A stretch of DNA of 47,904 bases, taken from positions 1 through 47,904 of the forward strand of contig JAADES010000049.1 in assembly GCA_013153315.1 (NCBI GenBank). Reading direction: 5' to 3'. The translations under genes and the position numbers were made by a program. Within the stretch, counting starts at the first letter, position 1. Each line of letters opens with the position of its first letter. This DNA comes from Aquificota bacterium (GTDB taxonomy: Bacteria; Aquificota; Aquificia; Aquificales; QOAS01). This document shows, piece by piece, positions 17,408 to 25,100 of the stretch. Under the pieces are notes generated by a model. That model had not been told where the DNA came from, ran no database searches, and saw only the letters and a program-made list of their open reading frames with translations.

Positions 17408-18162
17408 TAGACCTCAATGTAGATGGGCGAGCTGTTTCTTTCCACATAGGTGGCCCTTTGGTATAGCAGAGGGTAATACTGTTTCCATTGGGCTACCATA
17501 TAGGGGCTTTTTACATAAAAAACAACCTTTTTTATTAATCCATTTTCTAATGCATAATTCAAAGCGTGGAGCAAAAACACATCGTTATCCCTAAGGGGGT
17601 AATCAATAACAAACAAAACCGGACGGGGGGCATTTTTCCAAAAGTCTACCCAGTAGGTTATAAAGTCCTCTTTTACCAACCCTTCGAGGGAACTGTAGTC
17701 GGTATAATCCGCCGAACGGAAGGGGTTGGTTTTGCTTTCAAATATTCCTATCCACCAACTTGCGTAGGCGTCATAGGCGGCCTCTGTGTTGGCCAAAAGA
17801 ATGGGTTGCTCCCTTCGTAGGGTGTAGTAATTTTTTAACCCCAAGTTTAGGAGGAAATATTTATAAGGTTTACAGTCCACCGGCGCCGAGGTGCAAAGGG
17901 CCACTTTTAGCATATCTATGGCCATTTCATCCAAAGCATAGGAGGCGTAAAGCTTTCCGTAGGTGTAATACTTTAGCATTTTTGTGTAGGCGTAGGGATA
18001 ATCTACAGCACGGCCGTCGGTTTCCCACTGGGAGATGGTTGCTTTTACCCCCATTAGGAGCTCCATTAAAGAGGCCGCCCCGGCTTCTTTGGAAGGTAAT
18101 AAAAAAACTATCCCCGTTAGGAGAACTATTAAAAATTTCCAAAAGTTGGGTTTTATTTCCAT
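17404..18162 (-). CDS. Secreted or periplasmic protein of unknown function
   Basis: A 252-residue protein that I do not recognise. The N-terminus has a basic start, a hydrophobic stretch (FLIVLLTGIVFLL) and an AGAA-type signal-peptidase site near residue 32, so export is likely. The mature part is rich in Tyr and aromatic residues, contains two Cys (CTSAPVDC) that could form a disulfide, and has alternating helices suggesting an alpha/beta fold at the C-terminus (KKVVFYVKSP). The start is uncertain: GTG 18168, TTG 18165 or ATG 18162. No good ribosome-binding site decides it. Its 3' end overlaps mutL. Confidence 0.7.
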   Translation of the reverse strand: MEIKPNFWKFLIVLLTGIVFLLPSKEAGAASLMELLMGVKATISQWETDGRAVDYPYAYTKMLKYYTYGKLYASYALDEMAIDMLKVALCTSAPVDCKPYKYFLLNLGLKNYYTLRREQPILLANTEAAYDAYASWWIGIFESKTNPFRSADYTDYSSLEGLVKEDFITYWVDFWKNAPRPVLFVIDYPLRDNDVFLLHALNYALENGLIKKVVFYVKSPYMVAQWKQYYPLLYQRATYVERNSSPIYIEVY

Positions 18163-18500
18163 CAACACCTATTTTAGGAGCTTTCTTTAAACCTCCCTTT
18201 ATGCGTCGTTTTTTCTTGACATTCCTTAAACCAGACATTGACACAATTATTTTTCTACCTTTAATGTCCAGTTTTTGAAAATTCCCCGAGTTGAAGTATA
18301 ATTTCAATTGCATCACTTGACATTTAAATATGATATTTTTTCTAAATTGAAATTTTTATTGCCATTAAATACAAAACTACGCTTGAAAATTTCTTGACAT
18401 TCCATTCGAAAAGCCCCGAGGAGGTAGTAAATGAAATTTGCCCTTTCAAGGTTGATGATTAAAATAGGGCAATCAGAATTTTTTTAAGGAATTGGTGGGT
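18163..18500. other. Gene-poor, AT-rich intergenic region with short repeats and promoter-like boxes
   Basis: This is the only gap above 300 bp. It has a 13-bp direct repeat TTCTTGACATTCC at 18213-18225 and 18391-18403, and four copies in total of TTGACA-like hexamers. Two blocks start with TTGAAAATT and end with CCCCGAG (about 18275-18290 and 18383-18420), the second with some 21 bp inserted. On the plus strand TTGACA at 18238 followed 16 bp later by TTTAAT resembles a sigma-70 promoter. On the minus strand a TATACT box at about 18294-18299 could serve the secreted-protein gene. No RNA gene is recognised. Confidence 0.4.
18431..18487 (+). CDS. Possible 18-residue leader peptide or remnant ORF
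   Basis: A short frame (MKFALSRLMIKIGQSEFF) follows a very strong GAGGAGGT site 4-5 bp before its ATG. It stands alone, faces the end of the convergent RlpA-like gene and ends 14 bp before that gene's stop. The strong ribosome-binding site is the only positive evidence. It could be the decayed start of a lost gene or a small peptide. Confidence 0.25.
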   Translation: MKFALSRLMIKIGQSEFF

Positions 18501-19181
18501 TTAATTATCTTCTTCAACAGGCCACCCGCAACGGACTATTTGAACCTTAACGGGTATAACGCCCTTTTTAATACCCCCTAAATCGCGCATTGTTTTGGGA
18601 TATAAATCCCAATCCCTTCCTTTGACAAAAGGCCCGCGGTCGAGCACAACGGCGTAAGTAGTTCGGCCATTATCGAGGTTAGTAATTTTTACCAAAGTGC
18701 CAAAAGGCAAATCTCGGGAGGCCAAGCCGTTGGTTTCGGGTTTAAAGGGCCTTGAAGAGGCCGTCCACTTGCCGCTACCGTCGCCGTAGCCGTACCAAGA
18801 GGCGTAGCCGACTTTCTCCGAATAGGGGCAGGTGGTGGGGTTGTATTTGTATCCGCAACGGAGGGTTAATATTTTCACTTTTTGACCATCTTTTAAAAGC
18901 CTGTGGTAGGTGTAAGGGAGGCACAAACTATAACGGCTATCGTAGTAGGCGGCAACCTTTAAAACTTTTCCCGAAGGGCTCACTATTTCAATTAAACTTC
19001 CATCTTGCACTTTGTTTGAAAGGGGCATTCGCGTTTTACAAAATTTAACTTCGGTTTCAAAATAGTCCACACACTCGGCTTTTAATTTCGCCCCCCCATA
19101 TAGGGAAGAAGTCTGTTTATAACCACCGCAGGAGGTAATTATCAGAGGAACCAACACAAGGAGGAAAAAAATATACCTCAT
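18501..19181 (-). CDS. RlpA-like septal-ring lipoprotein (double-psi beta-barrel)
   Basis: A 226-residue lipoprotein: lipobox LIITSC with the lipidated Cys at 18. The C-terminal ~95 residues are a double-psi beta-barrel of the RlpA type (GYASWYG...LPFGTLVKITNLDNGR...DRGPF). RlpA proteins are outer-membrane lytic transglycosylases acting on denuded septal peptidoglycan. Here the usual TASGE and TAAH residues appear as TASSR and GLAS, whereas the DRGPF Asp is retained, so catalytic activity is uncertain. A SPOR domain is absent. Several extra Cys residues suggest disulfides in the N-terminal half. Confidence 0.85.
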   Translation of the reverse strand: MRYIFFLLVLVPLIITSCGGYKQTSSLYGGAKLKAECVDYFETEVKFCKTRMPLSNKVQDGSLIEIVSPSGKVLKVAAYYDSRYSLCLPYTYHRLLKDGQKVKILTLRCGYKYNPTTCPYSEKVGYASWYGYGDGSGKWTASSRPFKPETNGLASRDLPFGTLVKITNLDNGRTTYAVVLDRGPFVKGRDWDLYPKTMRDLGGIKKGVIPVKVQIVRCGWPVEEDN

Positions 19182-19212
19182 TAAGGTGTTGTTATCTTAA
19201 AGTCCTATAAGG

Positions 19213-19923
19213 TCATTTGTTTTTGTAGAAACCGGCCTCCCTAAGTGCTTCCTCCCTCTGTATGCAAGTGGGACATTCTCCGCAGGGTGGTTCGGTTCCC
19301 CGATAGCAAGAATAGGTTTTCTCATAAGGCACGCCCAGTTTGACCCCAAGGCGGGCTATATCTGTTTTGCTCATACCTAAGAAGGGGGCAAATATATGCA
19401 TTCTCCCTTTGGTTTTGGCGACATAAACCGACCCGGCATTTATTGCAGCTTCGGCGGCCGTTATAAATTCAGGGCGGCAGTCGGGATAGGGGACATCGAG
19501 GGCGTGCACGCCTATTCCTATATAGGGTATCTCCAAGTTATCGGCAAAGGCTGAGGCTATCGAAAGGAAGATTAAATTTCGCATCGGGACGGTGGTTATG
19601 GGAGGTTCGTTTTCGGGATATTCGCCCGAAGGGACTTCAACTTCTTCATCGATAAGGGCACTACCCTTTAATGCTCGGTAGTGAGGAATTTCCACAATAA
19701 AGTGCTCCTTAACCCCCGCATCCTTGGCCAGCTCTTTGGCATATTTCAGCTCCACCTTGTGCCTTTGACCGTAATCGAAGGAGATAGCATAAACTTCATC
19801 AAATAACTCCTTTGCCAACCATAGGAGGGTCGCACTATCCATTCCCCCCGAAAGGAGAACAATAATTTTCTTTCTTTCCCACGGAAGGGGTAATTTTTCC
19901 AAATACTCCTTTAGTTGGGACAT
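19213..19923 (-). CDS. queC: 7-cyano-7-deazaguanine synthase
   Basis: A 236-residue PP-loop ATPase with SGGMDS at 25-30 and a C-terminal four-Cys zinc site (CYRGTEPPCGECPTC). It converts 7-carboxy-7-deazaguanine to preQ0 with ammonia and ATP, a step towards queuosine in tRNA. The VPMRNLIFLSIA and GVHALDVPYPDCRPEF segments are typical. It lies 31 bp upstream of the RlpA-like gene on the same strand; no other queuosine gene is in the window. Confidence 0.96.
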   Translation of the reverse strand: MSQLKEYLEKLPLPWERKKIIVLLSGGMDSATLLWLAKELFDEVYAISFDYGQRHKVELKYAKELAKDAGVKEHFIVEIPHYRALKGSALIDEEVEVPSGEYPENEPPITTVPMRNLIFLSIASAFADNLEIPYIGIGVHALDVPYPDCRPEFITAAEAAINAGSVYVAKTKGRMHIFAPFLGMSKTDIARLGVKLGVPYEKTYSCYRGTEPPCGECPTCIQREEALREAGFYKNK

Positions 19924-20006
19924 TGCATTTATTTAAATTAAGGGGCTTTGGTTGCTTTTCCTTTCAGAGGTTTTAGAAAAAACCAGAAAAGGTAAAAAAT
20001 TTTTTT

Positions 20007-20342
20007 TCAACGCATTCCGTGGGCATTTAGCCATTTTACAGCGTCGGCAAAAAGGTTTTTGGAACTATAACCTAATTTTTCCTCAAAGAGGCGGTTTAAT
20101 ACCATTCCCACCCTCTGACCGAGGAAAAAGCTAACAACGAACACGATAACGGTAGGAATATTTAGATGAACCCCAAAAAGGAGTCTAAAAGCAACTATGA
20201 GGGGAACGGGAAGATGAATAGCTAAAAACCATTCTTTGGAAAATTTTTTGACCTTAGCCCTCCAGTAGCCAAAGGGTATATTAACCAAAAAAGTTAATAA
20301 AGCCACCAAAAGGACATGACTTATTTGGTTTTCTCCGAACAT
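20007..20342 (-). CDS. Small integral membrane protein, unknown function
   Basis: A 111-residue protein with about three hydrophobic helices: residues 8-24, 40-60 and 62-75. A basic loop lies between the first two (YWRAKVKKFSKEW), and a charged C-terminal tail follows (LNRLFEEKLGYSS). I do not recognise the family with certainty; it resembles conserved hypothetical proteins in Aquificota and some archaea. It is on the same strand as queC and corA, and the gaps contain no terminator that I can see. Confidence 0.75.
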   Translation of the reverse strand: MFGENQISHVLLVALLTFLVNIPFGYWRAKVKKFSKEWFLAIHLPVPLIVAFRLLFGVHLNIPTVIVFVVSFFLGQRVGMVLNRLFEEKLGYSSKNLFADAVKWLNAHGMR

Positions 20343-20415
20343 GGGAAAGTCAATTTTAAGAACATTAACCTACAGGGGTAGGGAACTAATAAACAGTTTT
20401 AACCTTTAGAGGGTG

Positions 20416-21369
20416 TTAAATTAACTTTTTAAACTTCAAAAGGTATAAAAGCCCGCCGGTAACGGAAACCATAAAGAAGAGGGATATCCAAAAGCCGAAT
20501 TTATTGTGGAGAAAGGGGATATATTCGAAGTTCATCCCGTAAATGCTGGCTATTAAGGTGGCGGGTAAAAATAGGGTGGCTATTAGGGCAAAAATTTTAG
20601 CCGCCTCGTTTTGTCTAATGGTAATGAGGCCTAAAAGGGATTCCTGAACGCTATCTATTTTTTCCATATAGATGGTGGTGTAATCTGACAAGGAATTTAA
20701 ATCCTCTATAATGAGCTTTAGCTCCCTTTTGGTTACCGTGCTCAGTCGTGTACTTCTAACCAGCTTTTGTAACAAACGCTGTTTTTCGTTTATCGATTCC
20801 CTTAGGGTTAAATTAAGCTCGTCGTAGTAGGCCAGGTCTTTGATAATTTCGGGAGATTGCTCTTCAAAAATTCTTTTCCTAATGCTCCTTATTCTTTTTC
20901 CTATTATTTCTAAACGGTTTCCTATCCTTTCCACCTCGAGGTTTAGAATTTGGGCCATTATCTGGTCGGAAAAGTTGAAAGTTAATTTCCTTTTCCGAAC
21001 AAAATCTTTAAACATTCCGAAGGTGGGAATTCTTCTATATCGAAGTGTTATAAGGACTTTTCCCTTTATAAAGAACAATACGGGTTCGGCATATACCTCT
21101 TCCTTACTTTGGATAATAAAAGAAAAAATCACATAAATGTGGTCCCTACCTTCGGCAAACCTCGATGATATTTCTATGTCCTCAAACTCATCCTTTGGCG
21201 GTTCTTTAAATCCAAATTTCTCGTAAAGGAATTTTAATTCTTTTTCCGAGGGCTGTCTAACATCTATCCATAAAACCTTATAACGGGACAAATAATTTTC
21301 TATCTCCTGAACCCTTTCAAGTTTTTTTAAACCCTCTTCGGAGGTAAAGGTGTAAATTTTTAGCACCAA
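20416..21369 (-). CDS. corA: CorA-family Mg2+/Co2+ channel
   Basis: A 317-residue protein with a large cytosolic alpha/beta and coiled-coil N-terminal part, followed by two C-terminal transmembrane helices. The selectivity motif GMN at 278-280 (IYGMNFEYIP) lies between them, and the KKLI tail is basic, as in Thermotoga CorA. It forms a pentameric inner-membrane channel for magnesium and sometimes cobalt or nickel. It is divergent from the regulator gene at 21430, with 60 bp between starts. Confidence 0.95.
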   Translation of the reverse strand: MVLKIYTFTSEEGLKKLERVQEIENYLSRYKVLWIDVRQPSEKELKFLYEKFGFKEPPKDEFEDIEISSRFAEGRDHIYVIFSFIIQSKEEVYAEPVLFFIKGKVLITLRYRRIPTFGMFKDFVRKRKLTFNFSDQIMAQILNLEVERIGNRLEIIGKRIRSIRKRIFEEQSPEIIKDLAYYDELNLTLRESINEKQRLLQKLVRSTRLSTVTKRELKLIIEDLNSLSDYTTIYMEKIDSVQESLLGLITIRQNEAAKIFALIATLFLPATLIASIYGMNFEYIPFLHNKFGFWISLFFMVSVTGGLLYLLKFKKLI

Positions 21370-21429
21370 AGGTTTATATTTTTAGGGTTTTCCTTTTCCT
21401 TTGGAGGTCTAGCATAATAAAAACCCATA

Positions 21430-22758
21430 GTGGGTAGAAAAAAAATCCTAATAGTGGAAGATGAAATTCCAACCCTCGAAAATTTGAAATTACTCTTGGA
21501 ATTGGAAGGCTACACCGTCGATACCGCCACAAGTTTTTACAAAGCAAAGGAAAAACTCCAAAAATACAACTATGCGGTTGTTCTGCTAGACCTTTTCCTT
21601 GACGACGGCAACGGCATGGATTTGCTTTCCTATATCAACCCCGAAAGGACTAAGGTGATAGTCCTGACAGCCCACGGCACGGTAAATACCGCCGTCGAGG
21701 CAATGAAAAAAGGAGCATTCGACTTTCTTCAAAAACCCATAACCTTTAAAAAGCTAAAACCTCTAATAGACAAAGCTTTATCTTCTTTAAAAAACAGTGA
21801 AAAAAACAGGGAAGAAATTTTAAATAAGCTGGTCGGAAAATCGGAATTTATCCAAAATTTGAAGAAGGAATTACCCCTGTTGGCACAAAGTCAAAAAAAT
21901 ATCCTCCTGAGGGGGGAAGAAGGGGTAGGAAAAACCTTTGTAGGAAAACTAATTCACCATCTTTCACCCAAGGGAGATAGAGAAGTTTACGAATTTAACT
22001 GTTTTGGAAAGGACGAATTTCTACTGGAAAAGGAACTCTTTGGCTCCCAAATTCCCGGAAAGGAGAGCGAAGGGATATTATCTACAGCAAAAGGTTCAAC
22101 GGTTTTACTAAAAAGGGTTGAACTTTTGCCTCTACAAATTCAGGAAAAACTGGCAACAGCCATAGAAAGGGGATATTTCCAACCTATAGGAGGAAAAAAA
22201 GAAATACCCTTGGAAGTGAGATTTATAACAACAACCCGACAAAACCTTTATGAAATGGCAAACCAAAAACTCTTTTCGGAAAGGTTATTGGTTCTCCTTA
22301 ATGAGGAAGAAAAAGAAATCCCCCCTCTAAGGGAAAGAAAAGAAGACATAATGCCGCTTTTGGAGCATTTTATTGAAGAGTATTGCCTCCAAAGTGGACA
22401 TGAAAAACCTATCCTATCGGAGGAGGTTAAAAAGTTCCTTCTAACCTACCACTGGCCGGGAAATGTTAGGGAGCTTAAAAATTTAGCCGAAAGGTTGGTT
22501 TTACTATATCCCGGCAAACTGGTAGATATATCCGACCTTCAATTGCAACCCCAAACAACCAAGGAGGAAACCCTTTTCAACATAGAAAATTGGCGGAAGG
22601 CTAAAAAGCTTTTCGAAAAAGAATTCCTAAAACGCAAACTTTTGGAAACCGGCGGGGACGTTAAAAAGGTTGCAAAAATGATAAACCTCGATATATCCAA
22701 CGTCTACAGAAAGATAAAGGAATATAACCTCGAAGAGTATATAAAGAAAATGAGATAA
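21430..22758 (+). CDS. NtrC/NtrX-type response regulator with degenerate AAA+ domain
   Basis: A 442-residue regulator starting at GTG. The receiver domain is intact: acidic pair E10/D11, phosphoacceptor D54, T80 and K102. The central AAA+ domain has a Walker A GEEGVGKT at 162-169. The sigma-54-contacting GAFTGA loop, expected after ELFG at ~205, is absent and replaced by SQIPGKESEG. The Walker B acidic pair (normally LDE) reads LLKRV at ~226-230. The FRxDLxxRL arginine-finger segment appears as FSERLLVLL. A Fis-type helix-turn-helix ends the protein (VKKVAKMINLDISNVYRKIK). It probably binds DNA on phosphorylation without activating sigma-54 polymerase. No kinase gene is adjacent. Confidence 0.9.
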   Translation: MGRKKILIVEDEIPTLENLKLLLELEGYTVDTATSFYKAKEKLQKYNYAVVLLDLFLDDGNGMDLLSYINPERTKVIVLTAHGTVNTAVEAMKKGAFDFLQKPITFKKLKPLIDKALSSLKNSEKNREEILNKLVGKSEFIQNLKKELPLLAQSQKNILLRGEEGVGKTFVGKLIHHLSPKGDREVYEFNCFGKDEFLLEKELFGSQIPGKESEGILSTAKGSTVLLKRVELLPLQIQEKLATAIERGYFQPIGGKKEIPLEVRFITTTRQNLYEMANQKLFSERLLVLLNEEEKEIPPLRERKEDIMPLLEHFIEEYCLQSGHEKPILSEEVKKFLLTYHWPGNVRELKNLAERLVLLYPGKLVDISDLQLQPQTTKEETLFNIENWRKAKKLFEKEFLKRKLLETGGDVKKVAKMINLDISNVYRKIKEYNLEEYIKKMR

Positions 22759-22769
22759 TATATAGCAAG

Positions 22770-23807
22770 ATGGAAAGGTCTAAAAAATGGGGGCTGTTGT
22801 TAACGGCTACTTTAGTCTTTTCTCTCGAAGCGGAAGCGGTAACCTACAATATCCACAAAGGGTGGAATTTACTGGGAGCTCCCTGTAACATACCGGCCTC
22901 TACCTTCAATAAGGATGGAATTGTTGTCGTTTGGAAGTGGGTTGCTGGCAGCTGGGAAGGATATAGTCCTGATGAAAATATAAACGCATTGATAGAGGCT
23001 TATGGGTTCCAGACATTTGATGAAATCAACGCACTGGCAGGTTTTTGGGTTTATTCGAACGAAGAGCTGTCTATTAATCTTTCGTCATGTCTTGTATCTA
23101 ATGGAACAATAGACCTCAATAAAGGTCTAATAGCTTATTGGAGCTTTGATAATTGCGAAGCTAAAGATGACAGTGGAAATGGACATGATGGAATTCTCTA
23201 TGGAAATCCTACATGTGTAAAAGGTGTCAAAGGAGAAGCTTTTTTATTCAATGGCGAAAATCAATATATCTCTATTCCATTTAAAGAAGACTTGAACCTG
23301 GAACAATACCATGAATTTACTATTTCCGTGGTAGCAAAGGCAGATAAAAGTAATGGAGTTTACAGTGTTGGTTTTTATGAAACTCCTAATGGAGCTCCTA
23401 CTCTAATAAGTAAAGATTGTATAGGGGATCCCACAGGCCCATATAATTTATACATGGGAAGCTGTGATCATCAAAATAGCACGCAATGTGTAAGTTTCGA
23501 AATTCAAAATAATAATAACCAGATTATAGAGCAAGATTTTGATTGGCCAAAGGTAAGTGCAGAGGAGTTTCATCATATTGTCTGGCGCCACTATGAAAAT
23601 GTCTATGAACTTTGGATAGATGGAGTATTAAAGCTTAAAGTTCATTCCGACTTAGAACCTGTTTCTGGAGATAATTGTCTCTTAATAGCGCGAAGAGGAT
23701 GGAGTAATGGATTTTTTAAAGGGATAATAGATGAAGTCCGTATATACAACAGAGCTTTAACCGAAGAGGAAATTAAACAACTGTACGCCGAAACAGTTGA
23801 ATATTAA
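22770..23807 (+). CDS. Exported LamG/concanavalin-like domain protein
   Basis: A 345-residue protein with a signal peptide (residues 1-23, ending AEA). A short N-terminal module with IHKGWNLLGAP follows, seen repeatedly in exported proteins of thermophilic and epsilon-type bacteria. The C-terminal jelly-roll LamG domain (about 118-340) has GLIAYWSFDN, a DDSGNGHDG calcium-type turn and the closing IDEVRIYNRALTEEEI motif. Such domains bind carbohydrate or proteins at the cell surface. Its codon choice is more AT-rich and lacks the strong CCC/ACC/GCC preference of neighbours, which suggests recent acquisition. It follows the regulator by 11 bp, so it may be co-transcribed with it. Confidence 0.85.
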   Translation: MERSKKWGLLLTATLVFSLEAEAVTYNIHKGWNLLGAPCNIPASTFNKDGIVVVWKWVAGSWEGYSPDENINALIEAYGFQTFDEINALAGFWVYSNEELSINLSSCLVSNGTIDLNKGLIAYWSFDNCEAKDDSGNGHDGILYGNPTCVKGVKGEAFLFNGENQYISIPFKEDLNLEQYHEFTISVVAKADKSNGVYSVGFYETPNGAPTLISKDCIGDPTGPYNLYMGSCDHQNSTQCVSFEIQNNNNQIIEQDFDWPKVSAEEFHHIVWRHYENVYELWIDGVLKLKVHSDLEPVSGDNCLLIARRGWSNGFFKGIIDEVRIYNRALTEEEIKQLYAETVEY

Positions 23808-23928
23808 ACACACAACAGCATTGTATTAACTTTAACATGTTAATTCCCGACTAATTTGGCTTATAACGTATTTTTTGATTTTTCAATTCTAAAATTCGAA
23901 AAAAATAGCCCACTAAAATAGGTTTCCT

Positions 23929-25074
23929 ATGAAAATCACTTTGAGTGTTATAAAAGCGGACATAGGTGGTTGGGTAGGACACTCTTCCACCCACCCCGAG
24001 GTGGTTGCCACAGTTAGGGATTTCGTAAACAAAAAAGTAGCCGACGGAACCCTTATCGACGCCGATATATTAACCTGCGGTGACGACATTGCCATAGTAA
24101 TGACCCACACCCACGGGGTTGACAACGAAGTAGTTCACAAATTGGCTTGGGATGCTTTCGAAGCGGGTACCGAAGTTGCTAAAAAACTAAAGCTATACGG
24201 CGCCGGGCAGGACTTGTTGGCGGAAGCCTTTTCCGGAAACATCAAAGGTTTGGGCCCCGGCGTTGCCGAAATGGAATTTGAAGAAAGACCTTCCGAACCA
24301 GTAATAGTATTTTTCGCCGACAAAACCGAACCCGCCGCATGGAACCTACCCCTCTACGAAATGTTTGCCGACCCTATGAAAACCGCCGGATTGGTAATAG
24401 ACCCCAAAATGCACCAAGGCTTCACTTTCGAAGTGTTGGACTTGGTGGAAGGTAAAAAGGTTAAGATTAGAACCCCCGAAGAGCTTTATGACCTGTTGGC
24501 TCTAATCGGAACAACCTCCAGATACGCTATAAAGGCCGTTTATAGAAACCTCGACAATGAAATAGCAGCGGTGGCCTCCACCCAAAGATTGAACTACATA
24601 GCCGGAAAATATGTAGGAAAGGACGACCCCGTTCTAATAGTAAGGGCCCAAAGCGGATTCCCCGCAGTGGGTGAGGTGTTGGAACCCTTTGCCAACCCCT
24701 GGTTTGTTGCAGGTTGGATGAGAGGCTCCCACAACGGCCCCCTAATGCCCGTATCCTTCGAAGATGCCAGACCTTCCCGTTTCGACGGCCCGCCCCGAGT
24801 AATTGCCGCCGGCTATCAAATCGCCGAAGGTAAATTGGTAGGCCCCGCCGACCTATTCTACGACCCCGCCTTCGACAAAGCGAGAGAAATGGCCAACCAA
24901 ATGGCCTACATCATGAGAAGACACGGAGCCTTCGAACCCCACCGTCTACCTCCCGAGGAGTTGGAATACACCACCCTACCCAAAGTTTTGGAAAAACTCA
25001 AAGACAGATGGGAAGAAGATACCCAAGAAAGACTTTCCGAAGAACAACAAAGAGAACAAGGAGAGGTTGAATAA
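23929..25074 (+). CDS. Fructose-1,6-bisphosphate aldolase/phosphatase
   Basis: A 381-residue bifunctional enzyme (FBPA/P family, class V) that condenses the triose phosphates and dephosphorylates the product, making gluconeogenesis one-way. The metal-binding LTCGDDIAIVMTHTHG lies at 48-63. In YIAGKYVGKDD, Tyr228 and Lys231 match the Tyr/Lys Schiff-base pair of the archaeal enzyme. It is a hallmark of archaea and thermophilic chemolithoautotrophs. The C-terminus has an acidic Glu-rich tail. Codon use is strongly C-ending, like aclAB, suggesting high expression. It has its own 121-bp upstream gap. Confidence 0.95.
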   Translation: MKITLSVIKADIGGWVGHSSTHPEVVATVRDFVNKKVADGTLIDADILTCGDDIAIVMTHTHGVDNEVVHKLAWDAFEAGTEVAKKLKLYGAGQDLLAEAFSGNIKGLGPGVAEMEFEERPSEPVIVFFADKTEPAAWNLPLYEMFADPMKTAGLVIDPKMHQGFTFEVLDLVEGKKVKIRTPEELYDLLALIGTTSRYAIKAVYRNLDNEIAAVASTQRLNYIAGKYVGKDDPVLIVRAQSGFPAVGEVLEPFANPWFVAGWMRGSHNGPLMPVSFEDARPSRFDGPPRVIAAGYQIAEGKLVGPADLFYDPAFDKAREMANQMAYIMRRHGAFEPHRLPPEELEYTTLPKVLEKLKDRWEEDTQERLSEEQQREQGEVE

Positions 25075-25100
25075 TTCCTTTATTTTTTCTTTTTCCCTCT

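Noticed and set aside
17760-18278. 172-codon plus-strand frame
   Set aside because: It runs antisense to the exported protein gene and into the gap, with low-complexity Arg/Pro-rich translation; treated as a shadow.
17927-18316. Minus-strand frame MMQLKLYFNSGNF... entering the exported protein gene
   Set aside because: Its first ~38 codons look protein-like, but it then overlaps the exported gene in another frame with biased composition. No ribosome-binding site at the start.
23840-23860. ATTAAC...GTTAAT inverted repeat downstream of the LamG gene
   Set aside because: There are only six paired AT-rich bases and no T-run. Such repeats are expected by chance in an AT-rich gap.
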